Positions 54,750 to 63,996 of a DNA stretch of 64,000 nucleotides are shown here, one piece after another. The notes beneath the pieces were generated by a model. That model had not been told where the DNA came from. It was given only the letters and a program-made list of their open reading frames with translations, and searched no databases. Origin of the DNA: UBA1672 sp051967755 (GTDB lineage Bacteria; Pseudomonadota; Alphaproteobacteria; Micavibrionales; Micavibrionaceae); NCBI GenBank assembly GCA_051967755.1, contig JBQDYD010000003.1, forward strand, positions 310,001 through 374,000, given 5' to 3'. The position numbers and the translations under genes were made by a program. Numbering within the stretch: position 1 is the first letter of the stretch; each line of letters opens with the position of its first letter.

Positions 54750-56027
54750 TTACTTACGGAAAAAGCTGTCACCGGAATAACGTGCTGTTGTCCCCAGCTC
54801 TTCTTCAATACGAAGAAGTTGGTTGTACTTTGCAATGCGGTCAGAACGTGACAAAGACCCTGTTTTGATTTGCCCTGCATTTGTTGCGACAGCCAGATCA
54901 GAAATCGTGGAATCTTCGGTTTCGCCAGAGCGATGTGACAAAACAATACCGAATCCGGCTTTCTTTGCCATTTCGATAGTCTCCAGCGTTTCGGTTAGTG
55001 TTCCGATTTGGTTTACCTTCACTAGAACGGCATTCCCGGCTTTCTCTTCGATACCGCGTTTTAGACGTTTCGCGTTTGTCACATATAGGTCGTCACCGAC
55101 AAGCTGTACTGTATCACCAAGAGCAGCAGTAAGTTTTGTCCAGCCTTCCCAATCATCTTCAGCCAAGCCATCCTCGATGGAAACAATCGGATAGCGTGCA
55201 CAAAGGTCTTTGTAATATTCAACCATTTCATCAGACGAAAGGACTTTCCCCTCCCCTTCCAAATGGTACTTTCCGTCTTTGTAGAATTCTGTTGAAGCAG
55301 AATCGAGGGCGATGACGACATCTTCTTTTGGTTTATAACCTGCGGCTTCGATAGATTTCATGATGAAATCAAGGGCTTCGTCTGACGATTTAACCGCCGG
55401 CGCAAATCCACCTTCATCACCAACATTTGTGTTATATCCTGCGGCGGATAATTGCTTTTTCAAGGCGTGGAACACTTCTGTACCCATGCGCAAGCCTTCG
55501 CTATAGTCTTCTGCGGAAACGGGCATAATCATGAATTCCTGAATATCAACCGGGTTGTCGGCATGTGCGCCACCATTGATGATATTCATCATTGGGGTCG
55601 GTAATGTGTGGGCGTAAGTACCGCCGACATAGCGATATAGAGGTGTTGCAAGTTCTGCCGCCATAGCTTTTGCAACGGCCAGGGATACGCCCAGAATTGC
55701 GTTTGCGCCTAATCGGCTTTTATTTTCCGTGCCATCCAGCTCTAAAAGAGTCATATCAATATGCATTTGCTCTTCAGCATCTACACCGATCAAGGCCTCA
55801 TAAATTTCTGTGTTAACGAAATTAACCGCCTTTGTAACGCCTTTACCAAGATAGACATCTTTGTCGCCGTCTCTTAGTTCAACAGCCTCATGTATTCCTG
55901 TTGATGCACCTGACGGCACAGCAGCGCGGCCTGTGGCCCCTGTTTCAAGTTGAACATCAACTTCAACGGTTGGGTTACCACGACTGTCTAAAATTTGTCT
56001 GGCGTGAATATCGATAATGGCGGTCAT
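54750..56027 (-). CDS. eno: Enolase
   Basis: 425 residues; interconverts 2-phosphoglycerate and PEP. RQILDSRGNPTVEVDV at the N-terminus, MNIINGGAHADN, the metal-ligand region SIEDGLAEDDWEGW, GDDLYVTN and the signature LSHRSGETEDS are all present. AAGGATTC precedes the ATG. It stands in the kdsA-(orphan)-eno-yqgE/ftsB order of the region. Confidence 0.97.
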   Translation of the reverse strand: MTAIIDIHARQILDSRGNPTVEVDVQLETGATGRAAVPSGASTGIHEAVELRDGDKDVYLGKGVTKAVNFVNTEIYEALIGVDAEEQMHIDMTLLELDGTENKSRLGANAILGVSLAVAKAMAAELATPLYRYVGGTYAHTLPTPMMNIINGGAHADNPVDIQEFMIMPVSAEDYSEGLRMGTEVFHALKKQLSAAGYNTNVGDEGGFAPAVKSSDEALDFIMKSIEAAGYKPKEDVVIALDSASTEFYKDGKYHLEGEGKVLSSDEMVEYYKDLCARYPIVSIEDGLAEDDWEGWTKLTAALGDTVQLVGDDLYVTNAKRLKRGIEEKAGNAVLVKVNQIGTLTETLETIEMAKKAGFGIVLSHRSGETEDSTISDLAVATNAGQIKTGSLSRSDRIAKYNQLLRIEEELGTTARYSGDSFFRK

Positions 56028-56142
56028 CTCTTAGAATCCTTTTTGTGAATGTAAAAACATACGTCTTGTCTAGCGTTTTAGCGATTTTACAAAAAAGATA
56101 AAGAGGAAATATCAGGTTTTTACAGGATTAAGGGCTGTTTTT

Positions 56143-56484
56143 TTAAACACTTTCATCAAATTCAACACCTCTGCTGGCGGGGACGCTACCGCGTAAAGCC
56201 TTGATCTGTGTTTGGGCATTTTCAATGGTTGCGCTACTTCCGCCAGTGAGTGAAAATAATGTGTTAAAGGATGTGGCGTTACTTGATAAGAGTTGGTTAT
56301 TCAACGATCTTGCGTTTGCAGAAAGGCCTATGCCGTTGCTTGGGGCGGCGCTTCTGGCAACATCAAGAAGTGAAATCCCACCTGCAACATTTGACAGGAG
56401 ATTGGAGCTAACCGCCGATTGTCCTGTGCGGTTAGAATATGTTGCTTGTGCTAAATATTGAGAGGATCCTGCCACTCTTGCCAT
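56143..56484 (-). CDS. Small Ser/Asn-rich protein of unknown function
   Basis: 113 residues with a strong TAGGAG site before the ATG, so it is a likely gene. There is no signal peptide, no membrane helix and no cysteine. It is rich in Ser, Asn, Ala and Leu, with a central ANARSLNNQLLSSNATSFN and a closing IENAQTQIKALRGSVP that could form helices. I do not recognise the family; the composition recalls helical filament or rod-type ends, but this is only an impression. It lies between kdsA (35 bp) and eno (115 bp) on the same strand. Confidence 0.75.
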   Translation of the reverse strand: MARVAGSSQYLAQATYSNRTGQSAVSSNLLSNVAGGISLLDVARSAAPSNGIGLSANARSLNNQLLSSNATSFNTLFSLTGGSSATIENAQTQIKALRGSVPASRGVEFDESV

Positions 56485-56519
56485 TTCGGTCTCCTACCGA
56501 ATAAAAAACATATTTATAA

Positions 56520-57359
56520 TTATACTACAGTCTTGGCAACTTTATCAAATGAAACCAACATTTCCAAAATTTCCGGAAGTTCACTTAGCTTAACCATGTT
56601 TGGTCCGTCAGATGGCGCATTGTCAGGGTCTTGGTGGGTTTCAATAAACAATCCTGCCACACCAACGGCGACAGCTGCACGCGCAAGAACAGGAACCATA
56701 GTGCGATCCCCACCTGATGCTCCGCCCAGACCGCCGGGTTGTTGTACAGAATGCGTTGCGTCATAAATGACCGGATATCCTGTTTGTTGCATAATAGGAA
56801 TTGAGCGCATATCTGAGACAAGAGTATTGTAGCCAAAGCTTGCACCTCTCTCACACAACATAATGTTCTCGTTACCACTTTCTGACACTTTCTTAGCCAC
56901 GTTTTGCATATCCCAAGGCGCTAAGAACTGACCTTTTTTAATATTAACGGCTTTTCCTGTCTTTGCCGCGGCTACTAGCAGATCGGTCTGACGACATAAG
57001 AACGCAGGTATCTGAAGGACATCAACAACTTCTGCGGCGATTTTACATTGCTCTTCTGTGTGTACATCAGTAATAACAGGGACGCCGAAATGGTCGCGCA
57101 ATTCTTCAAAAACCTGCAGGCCTTTATCGATCCCAAGTCCGCGTTTACCCGATAGTGATGTGCGGTTCGCCTTGTCATAGGATGTTTTATAGATGAATTG
57201 GACGCCCATATTCTGCGCAAGCTGTTTTAATGCACCGCACATTTCAAAGGCATGATCCTTACTCTCCATTTGGCAGGGGCCGGCAATAATCGTTATCGGT
57301 CTGTCATTGGCGATCTCAAGTTGATCAACTTTGATAACTTTTGGCGTGGTTTTTTCCAT
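56520..57359 (-). CDS. kdsA: 3-deoxy-8-phosphooctulonate (KDO-8-P) synthase
   Basis: 279 residues; joins PEP and arabinose-5-P to make KDO-8-P for the LPS inner core. AGPCQMES, YKTSYDKANRTSLSGKRG, TDVHTEEQ and YDATHSVQQPGG match the KDO/DAHP synthase TIM barrel. Its presence shows that this organism makes KDO-containing lipopolysaccharide. It follows pyrG by 68 bp, as is usual in alphaproteobacteria. Confidence 0.96.
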   Translation of the reverse strand: MEKTTPKVIKVDQLEIANDRPITIIAGPCQMESKDHAFEMCGALKQLAQNMGVQFIYKTSYDKANRTSLSGKRGLGIDKGLQVFEELRDHFGVPVITDVHTEEQCKIAAEVVDVLQIPAFLCRQTDLLVAAAKTGKAVNIKKGQFLAPWDMQNVAKKVSESGNENIMLCERGASFGYNTLVSDMRSIPIMQQTGYPVIYDATHSVQQPGGLGGASGGDRTMVPVLARAAVAVGVAGLFIETHQDPDNAPSDGPNMVKLSELPEILEMLVSFDKVAKTVV

Positions 57360-57427
57360 CGTAATAATCCGTCTTGGTGATTCGATTTATATATAACAGC
57401 GTATTTTAAATTTGCGTATATGCAAGC

Positions 57428-59056
57428 TTAAACCAATCGGTCTTGTTCAATCGCAGCAGAAATGAAAGACACGAATAATGGGTGTGGCTCAAATGGCTTT
57501 GATTTTAATTCAGGATGGAATTGTACCCCTATAAACCATGGGTGATCTTCATATTCAACAATTTCAGGAAGCTTACCATCCGGCGACAGACCGGAGAATA
57601 TTAAGCCCGCTTCTTGTAGCTGGTCGAGGTAGTTAATATTAACCTCATAGCGATGCCTGTGGCGCTCACTAATTTCAGTTGCCCCGTATATTTGTGCAAC
57701 TTTTGATCCCTCTTTCAGCGCCGCTGTATAGGCACCAAGGCGCATAGTTCCGCCCAGATCTTCGTCTTCACTGCGTTGCTCTTTTTGGCCGCCTTTGTCC
57801 CATTCGGTCATGAGGCCAATTACAGGGACATCGCATTCTGTGAATTCGCTGGATCCTGCGCCGTCTATACCGCACAAGTTTCTCGCGGCTTCGATAACAG
57901 CCATTTGCATGCCGTAACAGATACCAAAATACGGAATGTTTTTCTTTCTCGCGTATGTCGCAGCTTTGATTTTACCCTCAACACCGCGATCACCAAATCC
58001 GCCCGGTACAAGAATGCCATTAACACCCTGTAGATATTTTTCAGGGTCTTCTGATTCAAATACTGTAGATTCAATGAATTTGAGCTGAACTTTGACTTTA
58101 TTTGCGATACCGCCATGAATGAGAGCCTCATTCAGTGATTTGTAGCTATCGGTCAGGTTTGTATATTTACCGATAATGGCAATCGTTACGTTGCTCTCAG
58201 GTTCTTTAATGTTCTTAACAATATTGTGCCAAATTGACAGATCAAGGTTTGGAATGTCTTTGATGCCAAAGCTTTCCATGACCTGATGGTCTAACCCTTC
58301 ATTGTGATATGTTAGGGGCACTTCATAGATTGAAGACACATCAAGAGCAGGTATAACTTTCTTCTCATCGATGTTACAGAACAGCGCGATTTTGCGGCGC
58401 TCTTCTTCGTCAATCGGACGATCTGCGCGGCATAATAGGATTTGCGGCCTGATACCATAGCTCATGAGCTCTTTTACAGAGTGCTGCGTGGGTTTGGTTT
58501 TTAATTCACCGGCTGCAGGAATATATGGAAGCAGTGTAACATGAACAAATATCGCGCGCTCACGCCCTACTTCATTGCTGAACTGCCTGATGGCTTCAAG
58601 GAATGGAAGGCTTTCAATATCCCCAACTGTTCCGCCGATTTCACACAAAACAAAGTCTGCTGTGCCGTCTTTTTCGCGAATAAAGTCTTTGATTTCATTC
58701 GTGATGTGCGGGATGACCTGAATGGTAGCGCCCAGATATTCGCCGCGGCGCTCTTTTTGTAGAACACTTGTGTAGATGCGGCCGGTTGTTGTGTTGTCCA
58801 TGGCTTTTGCAGGAACGCCTGTAAAACGCTCATAGTGGCCAAGATCAAGGTCAGTTTCTGCGCCGTCATCGGTCACGAAGACCTCACCATGTTGGAACGG
58901 GCTCATCGTTCCCGGGTCAACATTTAGGTATGGGTCAAGTTTACATAGGCGAACGCGATAGCCGCGAGCCTGTAATAATGCGCCAAGCGCAGCGGAGCCG
59001 AGGCCCTTTCCCAATGAGGAAACAACGCCGCCTGTGATGAAAATATATCGTGTCAT
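57428..59056 (-). CDS. pyrG: CTP synthase
   Basis: 542 residues; aminates UTP to CTP. Amidoligase domain (about 1-265) with FITGGVVSSLGKGLGSAALG and EIGGTVGDIESLPFLEA; class I glutaminase domain (about 290-542) with the nucleophile Cys in YFGICYGMQMA (about residue 378) and the His/Glu pair in VQFHPELKSKP. It lies 3 bp from secG on the same strand. Confidence 0.97.
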   Translation of the reverse strand: MTRYIFITGGVVSSLGKGLGSAALGALLQARGYRVRLCKLDPYLNVDPGTMSPFQHGEVFVTDDGAETDLDLGHYERFTGVPAKAMDNTTTGRIYTSVLQKERRGEYLGATIQVIPHITNEIKDFIREKDGTADFVLCEIGGTVGDIESLPFLEAIRQFSNEVGRERAIFVHVTLLPYIPAAGELKTKPTQHSVKELMSYGIRPQILLCRADRPIDEEERRKIALFCNIDEKKVIPALDVSSIYEVPLTYHNEGLDHQVMESFGIKDIPNLDLSIWHNIVKNIKEPESNVTIAIIGKYTNLTDSYKSLNEALIHGGIANKVKVQLKFIESTVFESEDPEKYLQGVNGILVPGGFGDRGVEGKIKAATYARKKNIPYFGICYGMQMAVIEAARNLCGIDGAGSSEFTECDVPVIGLMTEWDKGGQKEQRSEDEDLGGTMRLGAYTAALKEGSKVAQIYGATEISERHRHRYEVNINYLDQLQEAGLIFSGLSPDGKLPEIVEYEDHPWFIGVQFHPELKSKPFEPHPLFVSFISAAIEQDRLV

Positions 59057-59059
59057 CTT

Positions 59060-59533
59060 TTACTCTGTTGGAGCTGAAGGCTCCTCTGGGGTGGTTGAAG
59101 GTTGTTCTTCTGTCGTTTTTTCTTCCATAACTTCTGATTCACCAGTCTCTGAAGACTCTGCATTTTGTGTAGAAAGATTCTCTTTAATTTCAGAAGGTGG
59201 TGTGTATGTCACGCCGACAGGCGCGCTAACATCTTCGTCTGGAACTGTTGTTTCAATCTGTGCAGGATCAATATTTTCAAGCAGACCACTTGCTTGCTCC
59301 GTTGCCCGCCCTGCCAGTACACCCAGTGTAAGAGATGTAACAAAAAAGCCAAAAGCACATATTGAGGTGAGCTTTGTTAAAGCATTCGCCGTGCCGCGTG
59401 CCGAAGCGAAGCCACCAAGGCCTCCCCCGCCGCCGCCGATACCAAGGCCGCCGCCTTCAGAGCGCTGTAGCAAGACAAGGCCGATAATAGAAACGGCCAA
59501 GACCAAATGTATAACGAGAACAACTGATTCCAT
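59060..59533 (-). CDS. secG: Preprotein translocase subunit SecG
   Basis: 157 residues. Two membrane segments: 1-22, and about 55-72, with the conserved IGLVLLQRSEGGGLGIGGGG and ANALTKLTSICAF between and around them. After the second segment comes a long acidic tail of about 80 residues rich in Glu, Thr and Ser, longer than in E. coli SecG. It is a partner of SecY/SecE in protein export. It sits between tpiA and pyrG, the usual position. Confidence 0.92.
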   Translation of the reverse strand: MESVVLVIHLVLAVSIIGLVLLQRSEGGGLGIGGGGGGLGGFASARGTANALTKLTSICAFGFFVTSLTLGVLAGRATEQASGLLENIDPAQIETTVPDEDVSAPVGVTYTPPSEIKENLSTQNAESSETGESEVMEEKTTEEQPSTTPEEPSAPTE

Positions 59534-59611
59534 TTTTTATTCTTTTTCGTGTTTGTTTCACACCTGTATAAATAGTCTTAAATGCGAAGACCAGCCAAAA
59601 AATCAACTTTT

Positions 59612-60361
59612 TTACGCTTTTTCTGCAATTTCTATAAATTGATCCGCTTTTAAGCTCGCGCCACCAATAAGACCACCATCAACATTCGGGGTGGATAGTA
59701 AGTCCGCTGCATTCTCGGGCTTCATTGATCCACCGTAAAGAATTCTTACATCAGACCCGTCTTTAAGTGTTTGTTTTAATATGTTTCTTATGTGTGCGTG
59801 CATTGCTTCTACATCTGCAGGGCTTGCGGTTTTTCCTGTGCCGATCGCCCATACCGGTTCATAGGCAATGACGGTATTTTCGGCATTTGCACCCGTTGGG
59901 ATGGAGTGCGTTAATTGACGTTCAACAATTTGTTCTTGTGCGTCTGCATTGCGTTCTGCTTCAGATTCACCAACACAAATGATGGCAATAAGACCGTTTT
60001 TATGTGCTGATTCTGCCTTTTTATTTACGTCGCTATCTGTTTCATTTTGGTATTCGCGGCGCTCTGAGTGCCCCAGAATTGTATATGTGCATCCATAGTC
60101 CTTAAGCATGGACGGTGATGTTTGGCCGGTATATGCCCCTTCGTTATGGATTGAACAATCTTGACCGCCTACATTTACTGCAGTGTTTTCGCAAATATCT
60201 AAAACGGATGAAATATGAATTGTCGGCGGGCATATTAAAATGTCACATTTATCTGTAATGCCGTCTGCTTCTGAGAGTTTTTGAGTGATCGATGACGCCA
60301 GTTGCGCTGCGTCTTCTTTATGTAAGTTCATTTTCCAATTGCCGGCAATAAGCTTCTTCAT
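59612..60361 (-). CDS. tpiA: Triosephosphate isomerase
   Basis: 249 residues. N11 and K13 are in AGNWKMN, the catalytic histidine in LGHSERR (about residue 96), the catalytic glutamate in IAYEPVWAIGTGK (about 165), and the phosphate loop in YGGSMKPENA. It interconverts DHAP and glyceraldehyde-3-P. It leads the minus-strand run tpiA-secG-pyrG and is divergent from the ppiD-like gene. Confidence 0.96.
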   Translation of the reverse strand: MKKLIAGNWKMNLHKEDAAQLASSITQKLSEADGITDKCDILICPPTIHISSVLDICENTAVNVGGQDCSIHNEGAYTGQTSPSMLKDYGCTYTILGHSERREYQNETDSDVNKKAESAHKNGLIAIICVGESEAERNADAQEQIVERQLTHSIPTGANAENTVIAYEPVWAIGTGKTASPADVEAMHAHIRNILKQTLKDGSDVRILYGGSMKPENAADLLSTPNVDGGLIGGASLKADQFIEIAEKA

Positions 60362-60417
60362 CTGTAAATCCCTGTTTTTATGATTATCAGCACCCTAACG
60401 AAAATCAGATGCGATAA

Positions 60418-60473
60418 AAAGGGGCTGCTTGCGGATTTTTCATCTTTTTACGTATATGGGTGCTTGCCCCTTT
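60418..60473. repeat. Inverted repeat between tpiA and the ppiD-like gene
   Basis: AAAGGGGC at 60418-60425 and GCCCCTTT at 60466-60473 form a perfect eight-base inverted repeat around 40 bases. TGCTTGC also occurs directly repeated inside or beside the two arms. The pair lies in the shared promoter region and could be two binding sites for one regulator. Confidence 0.45.
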
Positions 60474-60492
60474 ATATGTGGCTGCTTATAGT
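60465..60492 (+). promoter_or_regulatory. Probable sigma-70-type promoter for the ppiD-trpE pair
   Basis: TTGCCC at 60465-60470 and TATAGT at 60487-60492 are 16 bases apart, matching the -35 and -10 consensus at four and five of six positions. The ppiD start is 40 bases further on with GAGAG near it. The -35 box overlaps one arm of the inverted repeat. Confidence 0.4.
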
Positions 60493-60532
60493 GCTGGAAT
60501 CGTAACCATAAACGAAAGATAAGAGAGAAAAA

Positions 60533-62464
60533 ATGGTAATGCGTTCTATGCGCGATGGCGCAAGTGGTGGATTTATGAAATATCTTCTGTTCGGACTGCT
60601 GGGCATGTCTGTTGGAGGGTTGGTTCTCATGGATGTTCGGGGTGTGTTATCAGGATCCGGTGTTGGGAGTAACGAAGTCGTTAAAATTGAAGGCGATGCG
60701 ATTACAATTCAAGAATTTGATAATACTGTCAGGCGTTCCCTCTCACAGTATCGGGGCCGTATCACACAGCAACAGGCCTATAATATGGGGATTATGGAAG
60801 AGATTCTCGGCGGCGAAATCAGAACATATTTCTTATTAAACGAAGCCCGCAAGATGGGCATAGAGTTTGATAAGAATCGCATGGCGAAACGTGTTGCAGA
60901 AGTTGTTAAGCCCAATGTCAAGCCGGGGCAATCTATGCAAGATGCGCTGAATGATATGTTGCGTTATCAATATTTAAGCGAAGGCAAGTTCATTGAAATG
61001 ATGCGCCGCGAAGCTGCGGGTAATGTCATTATGCAGACAATGCGATCAGGATTTCAACCTGACAGCACATTGATGGCTCAAAGCCTTGTACAGTTCCAAA
61101 ATCATACACGTGATATTGAAATAATCATGTTTGATGATGCGGATATTAAAGACAGCAAGCCGGCAACAGATGATCAGCTTAAGCGTTTATATGATAGCCT
61201 GAAATCAGCAAGATATAAGGTGCCGGAATATAGAACGGCACAAATGGCTGTTTTCGATCCTAAAAAAATAAGCGTCGATGTCAATGTCACCGATAGTGAG
61301 ATTGAAGCATATTACAATAGCAACAAAGACGACCTGACTGTTGGGGAGCAACTGGTTCTAACACAGACATTGGTTGATGATGAAAAGCAGGCTCAGGAAA
61401 TCTATGATCTTACACAAGAAGGTAAAACGCTTAAGGAAGCCGTACAGCAGGTGATTGGTGATCAGGGGCGTTATTTTGAAAAGACACCGTTTGAAACTGA
61501 TGCCATGTTACCGGACCTTTTGGATGCGGTGGAGAAGATTGACGTTGGACAAATAACAGAGCCGGTTAAAACTATTATGGGGAACCATGTTGTTTTATTG
61601 GAAGATGTGAAGGAGTCATACCTACCGACATTAGATGAGGTAAAAGAACGTATTCGCGGGATATTAGAATCGTCCAAAAAAGATGATGCGGTTTATGCAG
61701 TATCGCGTGAATTTGATGAAATGCTTGATAAAGGGATGTCTTTGGAAGAGATTCAGAAGACAATTTCTGTGGAAATTTCCACACTTGGTCCTGTTAATCA
61801 ACAGGCCTTGGGGAAAAATGGAGAGCAGGTTTTGGATGGTATCAATCCACAGGACCAGCGCGTGGTCTTGGAATATATCTTTGAACTGAATAAGGGCGAG
61901 ACGTCATTTCTTCAGGAATTCCCCAGTGGTTTTCTGGCGGCTTTAATTCTCACTGAAAAGGAATCTGAGTATTTTACTCCGTTTGAAGACGTGAAAGATG
62001 AAATTGCCGAGCAGTTTATTAAAGATCAAAAGCATGCTGATAATGAGCTAATCGTCGAAAAGCATCTGGCGGAAATAGGCACAGGCGGATCTACGTTTGA
62101 AACTATTGCTGAGGAAGAAGGTAAAACTATTCAGACGATAGAGAAAATCGGACTATCAGGTGAGCTACCGGCTCCGCTAACAAAAGATCTTCGTCACATT
62201 GTGTTCCAAACAGATGTCGGGGATTATAATGTGCTGGAATTTGGAGATAAGATCGCCTTGATGAAAGTTTCCGGTTATCACGTGCCTGCGAAAACAGAGA
62301 TTAGCGCAGAGCAATTAGCCGAAGTTAAAAAGACTGTCGATCGGGAATATGGCGATGAAATGTTCTTGATGTATCTACGACAGCTGGCCGATCAATATCA
62401 GGTGCAGGTGAATAGAGGCCTTTTAGAGCAAGCATATGGTCAGCAGCCGGATGAAAGCTATTAA
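60533..62464 (+). CDS. PpiD/SurA-type periplasmic peptidyl-prolyl isomerase/chaperone
   Basis: 643 residues. A single membrane anchor lies near residues 17-36, then a SurA-N-like chaperone part (VVKIEGDAITIQEFDNTVRR, about 45-190), a divergent parvulin domain (about 260-370, with IDVGQITEPVKTIMGNHVVL) and a long C-terminal domain. This is the PpiD plan: an inner-membrane chaperone near the Sec exit that helps outer-membrane and periplasmic proteins fold. Catalytic activity of the parvulin part cannot be judged. trpE follows 2 bp after its stop, as in many alphaproteobacteria. Confidence 0.87.
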   Translation: MVMRSMRDGASGGFMKYLLFGLLGMSVGGLVLMDVRGVLSGSGVGSNEVVKIEGDAITIQEFDNTVRRSLSQYRGRITQQQAYNMGIMEEILGGEIRTYFLLNEARKMGIEFDKNRMAKRVAEVVKPNVKPGQSMQDALNDMLRYQYLSEGKFIEMMRREAAGNVIMQTMRSGFQPDSTLMAQSLVQFQNHTRDIEIIMFDDADIKDSKPATDDQLKRLYDSLKSARYKVPEYRTAQMAVFDPKKISVDVNVTDSEIEAYYNSNKDDLTVGEQLVLTQTLVDDEKQAQEIYDLTQEGKTLKEAVQQVIGDQGRYFEKTPFETDAMLPDLLDAVEKIDVGQITEPVKTIMGNHVVLLEDVKESYLPTLDEVKERIRGILESSKKDDAVYAVSREFDEMLDKGMSLEEIQKTISVEISTLGPVNQQALGKNGEQVLDGINPQDQRVVLEYIFELNKGETSFLQEFPSGFLAALILTEKESEYFTPFEDVKDEIAEQFIKDQKHADNELIVEKHLAEIGTGGSTFETIAEEEGKTIQTIEKIGLSGELPAPLTKDLRHIVFQTDVGDYNVLEFGDKIALMKVSGYHVPAKTEISAEQLAEVKKTVDREYGDEMFLMYLRQLADQYQVQVNRGLLEQAYGQQPDESY

Positions 62465-62466
62465 TA

Positions 62467-63996
62467 ATGTCTCTTCAGCGATCTACATTTCAGGCCAATC
62501 CGGAACTTGATTTATTCAGGCAGAATTATTCGGAACAGAAAACCCAGCTTGTATGGCATTGGATGTCATCTGATCTGGAAACACCTGTGTCGGCCTATTT
62601 GAAAATATGCGGGCATTCCCCCTACTCTTTTCTTCTGGAATCAGTTGAAGGCGGATCTACCCTTGGTCGCTATTCGGTTATAGGAACGCGTCCTGACCTG
62701 TTGTGGCGCTGTTCTAAGGGGGCAGTTGAAACATCAACGGCACAGGGCGTATGGGAGGCATCTGATGGTGATGCGAAGGTTGCCCTTAAAGATGTTATCG
62801 CCGAGAGCACAATTGATGTGGTGCCTGATGATTTACCACCAATGTGCGCGCTGGGTGTGTTTGGCTATATTGGTTATGACATGGTTCGGATTGATGAGAA
62901 AATCCCTGACGAGAACCCTGATGACCTGAAAATCCCTGATAGCGTTTTAATGCGCCCGTCATTGCTTGTGATTTTTGATAATGTAAAAAATCGTATCTGT
63001 TTGGCGACACCTGTTTATGACCATGCCGGCAATTCTGTTTTACCTGCAGATGTTGCGTTCAATGACGCAAAAAAGCGCCTTGAAAGAGCGATCGATAATT
63101 TATATCAGCCGCTGGACCGTAGTCTTTTAGAACACCGTTCAAATCTTGTTGGTGGACAAGACCCTGTGTCCAATACCCCTGAGGCTGATTATAAAAATTC
63201 TGTGTCCAAGGCAATTGAATATATAAAGGCCGGCGATATTTTTCAGGTTGTGCCCTCTCAGCGTTTCTCGATTGATTACGATCTGCCCTCATTTGAATTA
63301 TATCGCTCATTACGAAGCGTGAACCCCTCCCCGTTTTTGTTCCATCTGTCTTTTGATGGATTTTCGTTGGTGGGCTCCAGCCCTGAAATTTTGGTACGCG
63401 TACGTGATGATATTGTAACCATAAGACCCATCGCAGGAACGCGTAAGCGCGGAAAAACGGCGTCTGAAGATAAAGCATTGGCAGAGGAATTACTCGCTGA
63501 CCCTAAGGAGCGCGCAGAACATTTGATGTTGCTTGATCTGGGGCGTAATGATGTCGGGCGTGTTGCGGATATTGGTACTGTGCGTGTGACCGAAGAATTC
63601 CAAATAGAGCTTTATTCTCATGTCATGCATATCGTGTCTAACGTGGAAGGTGATCTGCGTGACGATGTTGATGTTGTTGATGCCCTTTTCGCGGGCTTTC
63701 CCGCCGGCACGGTTAGCGGTGCACCTAAGATACGTGCGATGGAAATCATTGATGAATTAGAAGTCAGTCGCCGCGGTGCTTATGCCGGTGGTGTTGGCTA
63801 TTTCTCTCAAAATACAATGGATAGCTGCATCGCGTTACGCACGGCGTTGGTGAAAGACGGTAAGGTTTATGTTCAGGCGGGCGGCGGTGTTGTCGCGGAT
63901 AGTGATCCTGACTTTGAACATCAGGAATGCTGCAACAAAGCGAAAGCTGTTTTACATGCAGCCAATATCACAATAGAAAAATTTAAGGCGCAATAG
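62467..63996 (+). CDS. trpE: Anthranilate synthase component I
   Basis: 509 residues, complete up to TAG 63994-63996. N-terminal feedback region with SPYSFLLESVEGGSTLGRY, in which the LLES stretch is the tryptophan-binding site of the family. Chorismate-binding domain (about 235-505) with GDIFQVVPSQRF, IRPIAGTRKRG, LMLLDLGRNDVGR and GTVSGAPKIRAMEIID. It converts chorismate to anthranilate with TrpG, which lies beyond the window edge. No leader peptide or attenuator is visible; it follows the ppiD-like gene directly. Confidence 0.95.
   Translation: MSLQRSTFQANPELDLFRQNYSEQKTQLVWHWMSSDLETPVSAYLKICGHSPYSFLLESVEGGSTLGRYSVIGTRPDLLWRCSKGAVETSTAQGVWEASDGDAKVALKDVIAESTIDVVPDDLPPMCALGVFGYIGYDMVRIDEKIPDENPDDLKIPDSVLMRPSLLVIFDNVKNRICLATPVYDHAGNSVLPADVAFNDAKKRLERAIDNLYQPLDRSLLEHRSNLVGGQDPVSNTPEADYKNSVSKAIEYIKAGDIFQVVPSQRFSIDYDLPSFELYRSLRSVNPSPFLFHLSFDGFSLVGSSPEILVRVRDDIVTIRPIAGTRKRGKTASEDKALAEELLADPKERAEHLMLLDLGRNDVGRVADIGTVRVTEEFQIELYSHVMHIVSNVEGDLRDDVDVVDALFAGFPAGTVSGAPKIRAMEIIDELEVSRRGAYAGGVGYFSQNTMDSCIALRTALVKDGKVYVQAGGGVVADSDPDFEHQECCNKAKAVLHAANITIEKFKAQ

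Noticed and set aside
59034..59642. 202-codon plus-strand frame opposite secG
   Set aside because: It mirrors the glycine-rich and acidic stretches of secG; no ribosome site or family pattern.
63059..63478. 139-codon minus-strand frame in trpE
   Set aside because: Antisense shadow of the well-conserved chorismate-binding domain.
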